Position numbers and translations under genes: made by a program. Source: Intestinimonas massiliensis (ex Afouda et al. 2020) (lineage in GTDB: Bacteria > Bacillota > Clostridia > Oscillospirales > Oscillospiraceae). Taken from it: a stretch of DNA of 18,255 nt. The first letter of the stretch is position 1. Each line of letters begins with the position of its first letter. The stretch is taken from assembly GCF_900626285.1 (NCBI RefSeq), contig NZ_LR131147.1, positions 2,199,092-2,217,346 of the forward strand, in the 5' to 3' direction. Shown here piece by piece: positions 1 to 7,280 of this stretch. The notes beneath the pieces were generated by a model. The model did not search any database. It saw only the letters and a list, made by a program, of their open reading frames with translations, and was not told the DNA's origin.

Positions 1-81
1 AGAGATAGTTGGCGAGGTATTGAGATATAAATGGATAGGAGATCGAGATGAGATAGTTTATTTTTAGTGAGAAGCAGGCCA
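1..81. other. Unassigned, probably non-genomic lead sequence
   Basis: This stretch is rich in A, T and G, with many GAGAT/GATAG-like words and few C residues. That is quite unlike the GC-rich coding DNA beginning after position 140. No ORF, promoter or RNA is recognisable. Because it lies immediately 5' of a recognisable sequencing adapter, I infer it is low-quality read sequence beyond the adapter rather than chromosome. Confidence 0.6.
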
Positions 82-139
82 CACCGAGATCTAAAAACAG
101 GTGTTATCGGCGGCAGCGTGTGATGTGAATAAGAGACGG
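82..139 (+). other. Illumina P5 / i5 index / Nextera adapter remnant (artefact)
   Basis: Bases 82-96 match the end of the Illumina P5 oligonucleotide (CACCGAGATCTA followed by an altered CAC). A 10-base stretch follows at 97-106, exactly the length of a dual index. Bases 107-139 then align without gaps to the 33-base Nextera read-1 adapter plus mosaic end, with 28 identities by eye; the core GGCAGCG and the stretch ATAAGAGAC are intact. The order P5, index, adapter, insert is exactly that of a library molecule, so this is assembly contamination. True chromosome should start at about 140. Confidence 0.9.
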
Positions 140-620
140 CCCCCTGAAAGCCCCTTTTTCGGGGCACCGCCCCATGAAAGGTGAGCATCACCTCGATGTC
201 CCCGTCCGCCAGCAGGTTGTCCAGGGCACTGAAGGGGAGCAGCCGCAGTTGGGGCAGCACCTCCGGCTCCTCCCGCCGCAGACGCTCCAGGGCCGGGCGG
301 ATGAGCCGCAGGTCGGCGGCACTGCGGCAACCGATGCCCAGCCTGACGGGCCGGCTGGTGCGGCACTGCCTCACCTGGGTCGCCGACTGGCGGGCCAGCT
401 TCAGGATATCCCCGGCATATTGCAGAAACAGATGTCCCTCCTGGGTCAGGCGGACGCTCTTGCTGGTGCGCTGGAACAGCTCCACCCCCAGCTCGTCCTC
501 CAGGGTCCTGATCTGGTGGCTGACGGCGGGCTGGGTGATCCGCAGGTGCTCCGCCGCCCGGGAAAAGTTCAAAAAGTCCGCCACCGCCATAAAACACTCC
601 AGTTGTGTGGTATTCAACAA
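140..620 (-). CDS. LysR-type transcriptional regulator, N-terminal part (truncated by contig end)
   Basis: About 160 residues of a LysR-family regulator are present. The N-terminal winged helix-turn-helix (residues about 4-62) contains FSRAAEHLRITQPAVSHQI, the classic LysR recognition region. It is followed by LEDELGVELFQR and the start of the substrate-binding-like effector domain (RPVRLGIGCR). The family is normally about 290-300 residues, so roughly the C-terminal half is missing. The reading frame runs straight into the adapter sequence, so the loss is an assembly edge, not a mutation. The start is chosen as TTG at 620 (a TTG-TTG pair) because GGGGAGG lies 5 bases upstream; no ATG is suitably placed. 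It diverges from the MarR/ABC operon. The effector and target are unknown; LysR proteins usually act on a divergent or adjacent gene. Confidence 0.85.
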
Positions 621-639
621 ATCCGCCTCCCCGCTGCCC

Positions 640-653
640 GAACAAATTTGTTC
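640..653. promoter_or_regulatory. 14-bp perfect palindrome in the leader of the LysR gene
   Basis: GAACAAATTTGTTC is a perfect inverted repeat. It lies between the predicted lysR transcription start (near 678, minus strand) and its ribosome binding site. It is a good candidate for an autoregulatory operator. The half-sites resemble LexA half-sites, but the spacer is 6 rather than 4 bases, so I do not call it an SOS box. Confidence 0.45.
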
Positions 654-664
654 AATGCATAAAA

Positions 665-692
665 TTGATAAAAGTTATTTATAGATTATAGC
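665..692 (+). promoter_or_regulatory. Possible sigma-A promoter for the marR-ABC operon
   Basis: TTGATA (665-670) and TATAGC (687-692) are separated by 16 bp, which would give a leader of roughly 85 bases before the MarR ATG at 785. The -10 element overlaps that of the divergent lysR promoter. No better-spaced pair was found nearer the gene, so this is tentative. Confidence 0.35.
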
Positions 693-713
693 AGATTTGA
701 ATTTCACATACAA
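685..713 (-). promoter_or_regulatory. Sigma-A promoter for the divergent lysR gene
   Basis: Read on the minus strand: TTGTAT (713-708), a 17-bp spacer, and a perfect TATAAT (690-685). Transcription would start near 678, giving a leader of about 58 bases that contains the 640-653 palindrome. Confidence 0.7.
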
Positions 714-753
714 GGCGGTTGGTGCTATAAAAAGTAAGGTAACTAACAATTCG

Positions 754-764
754 TGTGCGGCACA
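754..764. promoter_or_regulatory. Candidate MarR operator dyad
   Basis: TGTGC-G-GCACA is a short perfect dyad just upstream of the ribosome binding site (GGGGGG, 771-776) of the MarR gene. MarR repressors commonly bind palindromes in their own leader. The short length makes this tentative. Confidence 0.3.
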
Positions 765-784
765 ATTAAAAGGGGGGATACCAT

Positions 785-1240
785 ATGGCACTGGATCGGG
801 GGCAGCTGATGCGGGACAACCGGCAGATCAGCATTCAGCTGGATCTGCTCTCCAACCGGGCGCTGGCGGAAAACGATATTACGGGCGTCCAGGCCCACGC
901 ACTGCTCTACGTGCTGCGGCAGACGGACGGCGGCACCTCGGTCACGGCGCTTCACCGGGCCTCGGGGCACTCCAAGGCCACCATCTCCCACCTGGTCAAG
1001 CGGCTGCGGGAGAAGGGCTACGTGCGGATGGAGCCCTGTCTGGAGGACGACCGGCGCAGGCTGCTGTTCGGCACCGAAAAGGGCAGGCAGCTCCAGGGCG
1101 CCCTGGAGACGTCCCTCCGCAGCATGGAGGACGCCCTTTACCGGGACTTTTCCCCAAAGGAGCTGTCCACGCTGGACCACCTGCAAAAGAAAATGCTGCG
1201 AAACCTATCCGCAACCCAAAGGGAGGCAACCAAACAGTGA
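785..1240 (+). CDS. MarR-family transcriptional regulator
   Basis: This 151-residue protein matches the usual MarR length. It has an N-terminal dimerisation helix, a winged helix-turn-helix at about 52-98 (recognition helix around HSKATISHLVKRLREKGYV), a wing with the family's D-x-R signature (EDDRRRLLFGTEKG) and a C-terminal dimerisation helix. The ATG at 785 follows a GGGGGG ribosome binding site. The stop codon overlaps the GTG start of the first ABC exporter half (GTGA, 1237-1240), so the genes are translationally coupled. This layout, a MarR gene heading a two-subunit ABC exporter, is typical of drug-inducible efflux. The inferred role is repression of its own operon, relieved by a lipophilic ligand. 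The ligand cannot be read from sequence. Confidence 0.92.
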   Translation: MALDRGQLMRDNRQISIQLDLLSNRALAENDITGVQAHALLYVLRQTDGGTSVTALHRASGHSKATISHLVKRLREKGYVRMEPCLEDDRRRLLFGTEKGRQLQGALETSLRSMEDALYRDFSPKELSTLDHLQKKMLRNLSATQREATKQ

Positions 1241-2976
1241 AACAAGTACTGCATCAGCTGGGAAGGTACCGGAAGGACACCTTCCTGTGCATCGCCATGG
1301 CGGCGCTGGAGGTTCTGATGGAGATCCTCATGCCCTTCATCACCGCCATCATCATCGACCAGGGTCTGGAGGCCGCCAATCTGTCTGTGGTGTACCGCTA
1401 CGGCATCCTGATGGTGATGCTGGCCCTGCTGGGCCTGGCCTTCGGCGCCATGGCCGGCAAGTGCGCCGCCAGCGCCTCCGCCGGCCTGTCGGCCAATCTG
1501 CGCCAGGCCATCTACAACAACATCCAGACCTTTTCCTTCTCCAACATCGACAAGTTCAGCGTGCCCGGCCTGGTCACCCGGATGACCACCGATATCACCA
1601 ACGTGCAGAACGCCTTTATGATGGTCATCCGCATTGCGGTGCGTGCCCCGCTGATGCTGGTGTTCAGCTACGCCATGTGCCTGATCATCAGCCCCAGGAT
1701 GAGCCTGATGTTCCTCATCGCGGTGGTGTTCCTCATCGTGGTGCTGGGGATCATCATGGTGGTCACCCTGAAGATCTTCAACCAGGTCTTTCAGAAGTAC
1801 GATGACCTGAACGCCAGCGTCCAGGAGAACGTGTCCGCCATCCGGGTGGTAAAGGCTTTCGTCCGGGAGGACCATGAGAACAAGAAGTTCGCCAGGGCCT
1901 CCGCCAACCTGTACAAGCTGTTCGTCAAGGCGGAGGGCCTGCTGGCCCTCAACAACCCGGCCATGATGCTGGCGATCTACTTCTGCATCATCTCCGCCTC
2001 CTGGCTGGGCGCCCACTTCATCGTGGGCGGCACCCTGTCCACCGGCGATCTGACCAGCCTGTTCAGCTACATCATGTCCCTGCTGATGAGCCTGATGATG
2101 CTGTCCATGGTGGTGGTCATGATCTCCATGTCCATGGCCAGCATCCGCCGGATCAGCGAGGTGCTCAGCGAGACCCCCGACCTGAAGGAGCCCGAGCACC
2201 CCGTCACCGAAGTGGCCGACGGCTCCATCGACTTCGACCACGTCAGCTTCTCCTACAAGAAGGGCAGCGGGAAAAACGCCCTCAGCGACATCGACCTGCA
2301 CATCAAGTCCGGCGAGACCATCGGGGTCATCGGCGGCACCGGCTCGGGCAAGAGCAGCCTGGTGAACCTGATCTGCCGACTGTACGACGTGACTGAGGGC
2401 TCCGTCAGGGTGGGCGGCCTGGACGTGCGGCAGTACGACATGGAGGCCCTGCGCAACCAGGTGTCGGTGGTGCTCCAGAAGAACACCCTGTTCTCCGGCA
2501 CCATTCTGGACAACCTGCGCTGGGGCAATCCGGACGCCACCGAGGAAGAATGTGTTCAGGCCTGCCAGGCGGCCTGTGCCGATGAATTCATCGACCGGTT
2601 CCCCGACGGCTACCACACCCGCATCGAGCGGGGCGGCGCCAACGTGTCCGGCGGCCAGAAGCAGCGGCTGTGCATCGCCCGTGCCCTGCTGAAGCACCCC
2701 AAGGTGCTGATCCTGGACGACTCCACCTCCGCCGTGGACACCGCCACCGACGCCAAGATCCGCGCCGCCTTTGCCAAACAGATCCCCGGCACCACCAAGA
2801 TCATCATTGCCCAGCGTGTGTCCAGCGTGGAGCACGCCGACCGCATCCTGGTGCTGGACGAGGGCCGCATCGACGGCTTTGACACCCACGAAAATCTGCT
2901 GAAGACCAATGCCATCTACCGGGAGATCTACGACTCCCAGGTGAAGGGCGGCGGCGACTTCGACCAGCCCGCATAA
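1237..2976 (+). CDS. Heterodimeric ABC exporter, subunit with degenerate ATPase site
   Basis: This 579-residue fused membrane/ATPase half-transporter has an ABC_membrane domain with six helices (about 15-310) and a nucleotide-binding domain (about 335-570). Walker A GGTGSGKSS is at 366-374 and the ABC signature VSGGQ at 470-474. Walker B ends LILDD, placing Asp495 where the catalytic glutamate normally sits, and the H-loop histidine is replaced by Gln526 (IIAQR). These two substitutions are the hallmark of the degenerate-site partner in heterodimeric exporters such as TM287/288 and BmrCD. It should pair with the downstream subunit to expel lipophilic compounds across the membrane. The start is GTG at 1237 with GGGAGG at 1221-1226; the open frame extends upstream only because it shadows the MarR gene. 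Confidence 0.93.
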   Translation: MKQVLHQLGRYRKDTFLCIAMAALEVLMEILMPFITAIIIDQGLEAANLSVVYRYGILMVMLALLGLAFGAMAGKCAASASAGLSANLRQAIYNNIQTFSFSNIDKFSVPGLVTRMTTDITNVQNAFMMVIRIAVRAPLMLVFSYAMCLIISPRMSLMFLIAVVFLIVVLGIIMVVTLKIFNQVFQKYDDLNASVQENVSAIRVVKAFVREDHENKKFARASANLYKLFVKAEGLLALNNPAMMLAIYFCIISASWLGAHFIVGGTLSTGDLTSLFSYIMSLLMSLMMLSMVVVMISMSMASIRRISEVLSETPDLKEPEHPVTEVADGSIDFDHVSFSYKKGSGKNALSDIDLHIKSGETIGVIGGTGSGKSSLVNLICRLYDVTEGSVRVGGLDVRQYDMEALRNQVSVVLQKNTLFSGTILDNLRWGNPDATEEECVQACQAACADEFIDRFPDGYHTRIERGGANVSGGQKQRLCIARALLKHPKVLILDDSTSAVDTATDAKIRAAFAKQIPGTTKIIIAQRVSSVEHADRILVLDEGRIDGFDTHENLLKTNAIYREIYDSQVKGGGDFDQPA

Positions 2977-2992
2977 AGGAGGCCTGTTTTTC

Positions 2993-4879
2993 ATGAATCA
3001 AACCAAGCAAAAGGCGGGCGCCGGCAAGGTGCTCAGCCGGGTGCTGCGCTATATGCTCCGCTCCTACGGACCCCTGTTCGCGCTGGTGGTGGTGTGCATC
3101 CTGCTTTCCGCCGTGGCCACCGTGGTGGCTGCCACCTTCCCCCAGACCCTGGTGGACGACTACATCGTACCCATGGTGAACAGCGGCTCCCGGGACTTCA
3201 GCGGCCTGGCCGCCGACATGGTGAAGCTGGCCTGCCTGATGGCGGTGGGCATCGTGGCCGCCTTCGCCTACAACCGCATTATGGTCAACGTCAGCCAGGG
3301 CACCATGCGCAGGCTGCGCAACGACCTGTTCCGCAATATGGAGTCCCTGCCCATCCAGTACTTCGACACCCACGCCCACGGCGACATCATGTCGGTGTAC
3401 ACCAACGATATCGACACCCTGCGGCAGCTGCTCAGCCAGAGCATTCCCCAGATCATCAACTCGGTGATCACCATGGTTGCCACCCTGGTGACCATGCTGC
3501 TCCTCAACCCCACCCTCACGGTCATCTCGGTGCTCACCGCCGTGGTGATGCTGCTGGTCACCAAGAGCTTTTCCCGGCTGTCCGGCAAGTACTACGTCCG
3601 GCAGCAGCAGGACCTGGGCACGGTGGACGGCTTCATCGAGGAGATGCTGGACGGCCAGAAGGTGGTCAAGGTGTTCTGCCACGAGGAGGCCGCCAAGGCG
3701 GATTTTGCCAAGGTGAACGAGGCCCTGCGCCAGAGCACCGACAAGGCCAACCGCTACGCCAATCTGCTCATGCCCATCAACAACAACATCGGCTGGCTCA
3801 GCTACGCCGTCATGGCCATCGTGGGCGCCGTGCTGGGCATCAACGGCCTGGCTGGGGTGACCCTGGGCACGGTCATCACCTTCGTGGGTCTGAACAAGAG
3901 CTTCACCCAGCCCATCACCCAGGTGAGCCAGCAGGTCAACTTCGTGGTCACCGCCGCCGCCGGCGCCCAGCGTGTCTTTGAGCTGATGGACCAGCAACCC
4001 GAGTCCGACGAGGGCTATGTGGAGCTGGTCAACGCCAAGGAGGGCGCGGACGGCCAGCTCACCGAGAGCAAGGAGCGCACCAATGTGTGGGCCTGGCGGC
4101 ACCCCCACAAGGCCGACGGCACCATTACCTATACCAAGCTGGAGGGCGGCGTGGTGCTGGACCATGTGGACTTCGGCTATGAGCCCGGCAAAATGGTGCT
4201 CCACGACATCAGCCTGTACGCCCATCCGGGCCAGAAGATCGCCTTCGTGGGAGCCACCGGCGCCGGCAAGACCACCATCACCAACCTGATCAACCGCTTT
4301 TACGACATCGCCGACGGCAAGATCCGCTACGACGGCATCAACATCAACAAGATCAGGAAGGCCGACCTCCGCCGGTCTCTGGGCATCGTCCTCCAGGAGA
4401 CCCACCTGTTCACCGGCACGGTGATGGACAACATCCGCTACGGCAACCTGGATGCCACCGACGAGGAGTGCATCGCCGCCGCCCAGCTGGCCAACGCCGA
4501 CGGCTTCATCCGCCGCCTGCCCGACGGATACAACACCATGCTCACCGGCGACGGCGCCAACCTGTCCCAGGGCCAGCGGCAGCTCATCGCCATCGCCCGG
4601 GCCGCCGTGGCCGACCCGCCCGCCCTCATCCTGGACGAGGCCACCTCCTCCATCGACACCCGGACGGAAAAGCTGGTGCAGGACGGCATGGACGCCCTGA
4701 TGACCGGGCGGACCACCTTCGTCATCGCCCACCGGCTGTCCACCGTCCGCAACTCCGACTGCATCATGGTCATGGAGCAGGGCCGCATCATCGAGCGGGG
4801 CACCCACGACCAGCTGATGGAGAAAAAGGGCAAGTACTATCAGCTCTATACCGGAAAACCGGCCCAAGCCGCCGGATAA
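2993..4879 (+). CDS. Heterodimeric ABC exporter, catalytically competent subunit
   Basis: This 628-residue half-transporter has six membrane helices (about 28-320) and a nucleotide-binding domain (about 385-615). Walker A GATGAGKTT is at 420-428, Walker B is LILDE with catalytic Glu549, and the H-loop His580 (IAHR) is intact. Its signature, LSQGQ at 524-528, departs from LSGGQ. In this family the altered signature faces the partner's degenerate Walker site, so one ATP site of the dimer is weak and the other (Walker motifs here, LSGGQ from the partner) hydrolyses ATP. A hydrophilic insert at about 341-383, between the membrane and ATPase domains, accounts for the extra length. The ATG at 2993 follows AAAGGAGG, 16 bases after the partner's stop codon. 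A strong terminator closes the operon. Confidence 0.94.
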   Translation: MNQTKQKAGAGKVLSRVLRYMLRSYGPLFALVVVCILLSAVATVVAATFPQTLVDDYIVPMVNSGSRDFSGLAADMVKLACLMAVGIVAAFAYNRIMVNVSQGTMRRLRNDLFRNMESLPIQYFDTHAHGDIMSVYTNDIDTLRQLLSQSIPQIINSVITMVATLVTMLLLNPTLTVISVLTAVVMLLVTKSFSRLSGKYYVRQQQDLGTVDGFIEEMLDGQKVVKVFCHEEAAKADFAKVNEALRQSTDKANRYANLLMPINNNIGWLSYAVMAIVGAVLGINGLAGVTLGTVITFVGLNKSFTQPITQVSQQVNFVVTAAAGAQRVFELMDQQPESDEGYVELVNAKEGADGQLTESKERTNVWAWRHPHKADGTITYTKLEGGVVLDHVDFGYEPGKMVLHDISLYAHPGQKIAFVGATGAGKTTITNLINRFYDIADGKIRYDGININKIRKADLRRSLGIVLQETHLFTGTVMDNIRYGNLDATDEECIAAAQLANADGFIRRLPDGYNTMLTGDGANLSQGQRQLIAIARAAVADPPALILDEATSSIDTRTEKLVQDGMDALMTGRTTFVIAHRLSTVRNSDCIMVMEQGRIIERGTHDQLMEKKGKYYQLYTGKPAQAAG

Positions 4880-4882
4880 CAG

Positions 4883-4915
4883 AAAAAACGGCCGCCTGCG
4901 GGCGGCCGTTTTTTT
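4883..4915 (+). terminator. Rho-independent terminator of the ABC exporter operon
   Basis: CGGCCGCC (4889-4896) pairs with GGCGGCCG (4901-4908) around a TGCG loop, with an A-tract before and a run of seven T after. It begins four bases past the stop codon at 4879. Confidence 0.95.
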
Positions 4916-4938
4916 GCGGCCCTCCGTCCCGCCCGCCG

Positions 4939-4967
4939 TTGCAAAAAAGCCGGGGCCGTGCTATCCT
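4939..4967 (+). promoter_or_regulatory. Sigma-A promoter for the Crp/Fnr-family gene
   Basis: TTGCAA (4939-4944), a 17-bp spacer and TATCCT (4962-4967) sit between the preceding terminator and the gene. The transcript would have a very short leader carrying GGGAGG at 4976-4981. Confidence 0.55.
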
Positions 4968-4989
4968 TCGGTCAAGGGAGGTGGCGCCC

Positions 4990-5664
4990 GTGGAGCCGCT
5001 GGACATCTTGAAAACCTGCATTCTCTTTCGGGGGCTGGACCCGGCGGAGGTGGTCCCCCTGCTGGAGGGCGCCTGGTCCGACTACCCCGCCCAGGCGGAG
5101 GTGGTGGCGGAGGGGAACCGGGTGGACCGGCTGGAGGTGCTGCTCTCCGGCACCATGCGGGCCGCCCGGCTGGACGCCGACGGCAGCGAGTTTCTCTACC
5201 AGCAGCTCCGCCCCGGCTTTCTGGTGGCGGGGGAGGCGGCCTGCACCCCCAAGCGCACCTGTCCCTACACCGTCTACGCCCTGGAGCGCTGCGCCACCTG
5301 GTCCGTCCCCCGGGACAGGCTGGACGACCCCGCCCTGCCCCCGGAGCTGCGGCTGGCCCTGCTGGGCAACCTGCTGGCCTTCGTGGGCAACCAGAACATG
5401 AAGAAATATTACAAAATCGACGCGCTTTCCGTGAAAAGTGCCCGGCAGCGGATTCTGAAGTATCTGACCGCCCAGGCCGGTCGGGTGGGGAGCACCAGCT
5501 TCTCCATCCCCTTCGACCGGGAGGCCATGGCCAACTACCTCTGCCTCAACCGCTCCGTCCTGTCCCACACCCTGAAGGAGCTGGAGGGGGAGGGGGTACT
5601 GGCCTTCCGCAAAAATCAATTCACCCTTTTCCCGGAAAAGTTGTCCGGACAACATACGAAGTAG
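4990..5664 (+). CDS. Crp/Fnr-family transcriptional regulator
   Basis: This 224-residue protein has the family's two-domain architecture. An N-terminal cyclic-nucleotide-binding-like beta barrel covers about 10-115 (LLSGTMRAARLDADGSEFLYQQLRPG). After a dimerisation helix comes a C-terminal HTH_Crp domain (about 150-215) with SARQRILKYL and the recognition segment FDREAMANYLCLNRSVLSHTLKELE. The N-terminal cysteine cluster that binds 4Fe-4S in FNR is absent; the cysteines at 10, 85, 91, 101 and 185 do not form it. The sensed signal is therefore open. The start is GTG at 4990 (8 bases after GGGAGG); an in-frame GTG at 4981 overlaps that site and is less likely. It lies 43 bases upstream of the ModA-like gene on the same strand, so it is the likely regulator of that operon. 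Confidence 0.9.
   Translation: MEPLDILKTCILFRGLDPAEVVPLLEGAWSDYPAQAEVVAEGNRVDRLEVLLSGTMRAARLDADGSEFLYQQLRPGFLVAGEAACTPKRTCPYTVYALERCATWSVPRDRLDDPALPPELRLALLGNLLAFVGNQNMKKYYKIDALSVKSARQRILKYLTAQAGRVGSTSFSIPFDREAMANYLCLNRSVLSHTLKELEGEGVLAFRKNQFTLFPEKLSGQHTK
5626..5652. promoter_or_regulatory. Two tandem dyads upstream of the mod-like operon
   Basis: CTTTTCC-C-GGAAAAG (5626-5640) abuts TTGTCCGGACAA (5641-5652); both are perfect inverted repeats. They cover the last codons of the Crp/Fnr gene and end about 24 bp upstream of an extended -10 element (5676-5681). The position, where a -35 box is poor, suits activator binding. The second dyad has Crp/Fnr-like half-sites (TTGTC...GACAA), but with a shorter spacer than classical CRP or FNR sites. 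Confidence 0.45.
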
Positions 5665-5672
5665 GGCCGTTC

Positions 5673-5681
5673 TGGTATACT
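5673..5681 (+). promoter_or_regulatory. Extended -10 promoter of the mod-like operon
   Basis: TGGTATACT is an extended -10 element (TG-N-TATACT). The corresponding -35 position (5653-5658, CATACG) does not match consensus, which fits an activator-dependent promoter. Transcription from here would give a leader of about 20 bases containing GGAGGT at 5695-5700. Confidence 0.5.
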
Positions 5682-5707
5682 CATGGCAAACCTTGGAGGT
5701 GTTTGTC

Positions 5708-6493
5708 ATGAAAAGATATCTGTCGCTGTTCGGCTCCCTGGTCCTGGCTCTGGCTCTGCTGGCGGGCTGCTCCCCCGCCGCCCCGGCGGAGACCACCCCC
5801 GCCGCGGCGGACGCCGATCTGACCGGCCACACCCTGCTGATCTTCTGCGGGGCGGGAATGAAGGACCCCTTTACCGAGATTGCCCAGACCTTCCAGGACG
5901 AGACCGGCTGCACGGTGGAGGTGACCTACGCCAACGCCGCCCAGATCCAGACCCAGATCAACACCGCCCAGGAGGGCGACTTCTTCATCGCCGGCTCCGA
6001 GCAGGAGGTCAAGCCGGTGGCCGGGCTGGTGGAGTCCTCCACCTCCCTGGTGCGCCACATCCCGGTGATCGCGGTGCAGAAGGGCAACCCCCTGAACATC
6101 ACCGGCCCCGCCGACCTGGCCGGCGATGGGGTGCGGGTGGTCATCGGCGATCCGGAGGCCACCCCCATCGGCAAGATCGCCGTGCAGGTGTTTGCCGACT
6201 TCGGCATCTCCGACACGGTGGACATCCTGTCCACCACCGCCACCGCCCCCGCCATGACCACTGCCCTGGCCGCCGACGAGTGCGACGCGGTCATCGTGTG
6301 GAAGGAGAACGTGAACGCCGACCAGGGGGAGATCGTGGACTGCGCCGGGATGGAGGCCTATGTCAGGACCATCCCCGCCGCCCGGCTGACTTGCTCCGCC
6401 GACGCCCTGGCCGCCGATGCCTTTTCCGGTTTCCTGAACAGCCAGACGGCGTGGGACATCTGGACCAGCTACGGCTATGAGCTGGCGGCGTAA
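5708..6493 (+). CDS. ModA-like oxyanion-binding lipoprotein (ABC transporter solute-binding)
   Basis: This 261-residue lipoprotein has the N-terminus MKRYLSLFGSLVLALALLAGC, a lipoprotein signal peptide with lipobox LAGC and Cys21 as the lipidated residue. The mature protein has the ModA/WtpA-like type II periplasmic-binding fold: LLIFCGAGMKDPFTEIAQTF, then TGCTVEVTYANAAQIQTQI, DFFIAGSEQEV and a VIAVQKGNP hinge segment. Family knowledge suggests capture of molybdate, tungstate or a similar oxyanion outside the membrane; the exact ligand is not determined by what I can see. The start is ATG at 5708, 7 bases after GGAGGT. Its 3' end overlaps the permease gene by 17 bases, indicating coupling. 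Confidence 0.85.
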   Translation: MKRYLSLFGSLVLALALLAGCSPAAPAETTPAAADADLTGHTLLIFCGAGMKDPFTEIAQTFQDETGCTVEVTYANAAQIQTQINTAQEGDFFIAGSEQEVKPVAGLVESSTSLVRHIPVIAVQKGNPLNITGPADLAGDGVRVVIGDPEATPIGKIAVQVFADFGISDTVDILSTTATAPAMTTALAADECDAVIVWKENVNADQGEIVDCAGMEAYVRTIPAARLTCSADALAADAFSGFLNSQTAWDIWTSYGYELAA

Positions 6494-7280
6494 GTACAGG
6501 CTCAAGCCCTTTGAGCGGGCCTTTCTGGTCCTGCTGCTGGCGGTGCTGCTCTATGTGGCCGCCAGTCTGTGGGGCGTGGCTGCAGGAGGCATGCCCAACC
6601 TGGGCCGGGCCCTGGCCGACGGGGAGATCCGCTTCGCCATGGGTCTGAGCCTGTGGACCACCACCCTGTCCACCGCCCTGTGCGTCCTCATCGGCATCCC
6701 CTGCGCCTATATGCTCGCCTGCACCAGACTGCCCGGCCGGCGGTGGATGGGGGCCCTGCTGGAGCTCCCCCTGTCCCTGCCCTACCTGGTGCTGGGCCTG
6801 TGCCTGCTCACCCTGTTTTCCTCGCCGGGGGGCAAGCTGCTGAAGGAGCTGGGGCTGCGGCTGGTGTTCGACCCCAAGGGCATTGTGGCGGTCCACCTGC
6901 TCATCAACCTGCCCTTCGTCATCCACCTGGCCGCCCAGGCCTTCGGCCAGATCGACCCGGAGCTGCCCCTCACCGCCCAGACCCTGGGGGCCACCCGGTT
7001 CCAGGCCTTTCGGTACATCACCCTGCCCCTGTGCCGCCCCGCCCTGCTCTCCGCCGCCCTGCTGGCCTGGAGCCGGGGCATCGGGGAGTTCGGGGCCACC
7101 CTGATGCTGGTGGGGGTCACCCGGCTCAAGACCGAGACCCTGCCCGGCAGCATCTATCTGAATATCTCCACCGGCGACAACGGCATGGCCCTGGCGGCGG
7201 CGCTGCTGCTGCTTCTGCTCTCCCTGGCGGTCCAGGGGATCAGCCGTCTGGCGGAGAAACTGGGAGGAGATCTGTCATGA
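6477..7280 (+). CDS. ModB-like ABC transporter permease
   Basis: This 267-residue integral membrane protein of the binding-protein-dependent permease family (BPD_transp_1) has hydrophobic segments at about 15-36, 56-82, 96-115, 136-156, 188-212 and 236-256. The cytoplasmic EAA loop at about 167-186 (AQTLGATRFQAFRYITLP), which docks the ATPase, is intact, and RGIGEFGATLMLVG is typical of molybdate/sulfate-type permeases. It should move the substrate delivered by the preceding lipoprotein. The ATG at 6477 lies inside the previous gene and no strong ribosome binding site is visible, so expression probably relies on translational coupling. An ATPase subunit should follow but does not; the next gene is a DUF364 protein joined by an ATGA overlap. 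Confidence 0.88.
   Translation: MSWRRKYRLKPFERAFLVLLLAVLLYVAASLWGVAAGGMPNLGRALADGEIRFAMGLSLWTTTLSTALCVLIGIPCAYMLACTRLPGRRWMGALLELPLSLPYLVLGLCLLTLFSSPGGKLLKELGLRLVFDPKGIVAVHLLINLPFVIHLAAQAFGQIDPELPLTAQTLGATRFQAFRYITLPLCRPALLSAALLAWSRGIGEFGATLMLVGVTRLKTETLPGSIYLNISTGDNGMALAAALLLLLLSLAVQGISRLAEKLGGDLS

Noticed and set aside
640..653. GAACAAATTTGTTC as a LexA box
   Set aside because: The spacer between GAAC and GTTC is 6 bases instead of 4, so it does not fit the Firmicutes LexA site; kept only as a possible autoregulatory palindrome.
174..684. Two plus-strand open frames of about 160 codons over the LysR fragment
   Set aside because: They are antisense shadows; the minus-strand frame beginning with TTG at 620 shows a clear LysR helix-turn-helix.
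697..1236. N-terminal extension of the first ABC subunit
   Set aside because: This part overlaps the MarR gene in another frame, is Gly/Pro/Arg-rich without a domain, and the GTG at 1237 has its own ribosome binding site.
1138..2994. 618-codon minus-strand frame rich in His, Gly and Val
   Set aside because: Antisense of an unmistakable ABC transporter; such frames arise from high GC in third codon positions.
2804..4867. 687-codon minus-strand frame
   Set aside because: Antisense shadow of the second ABC subunit with no recognisable domain.
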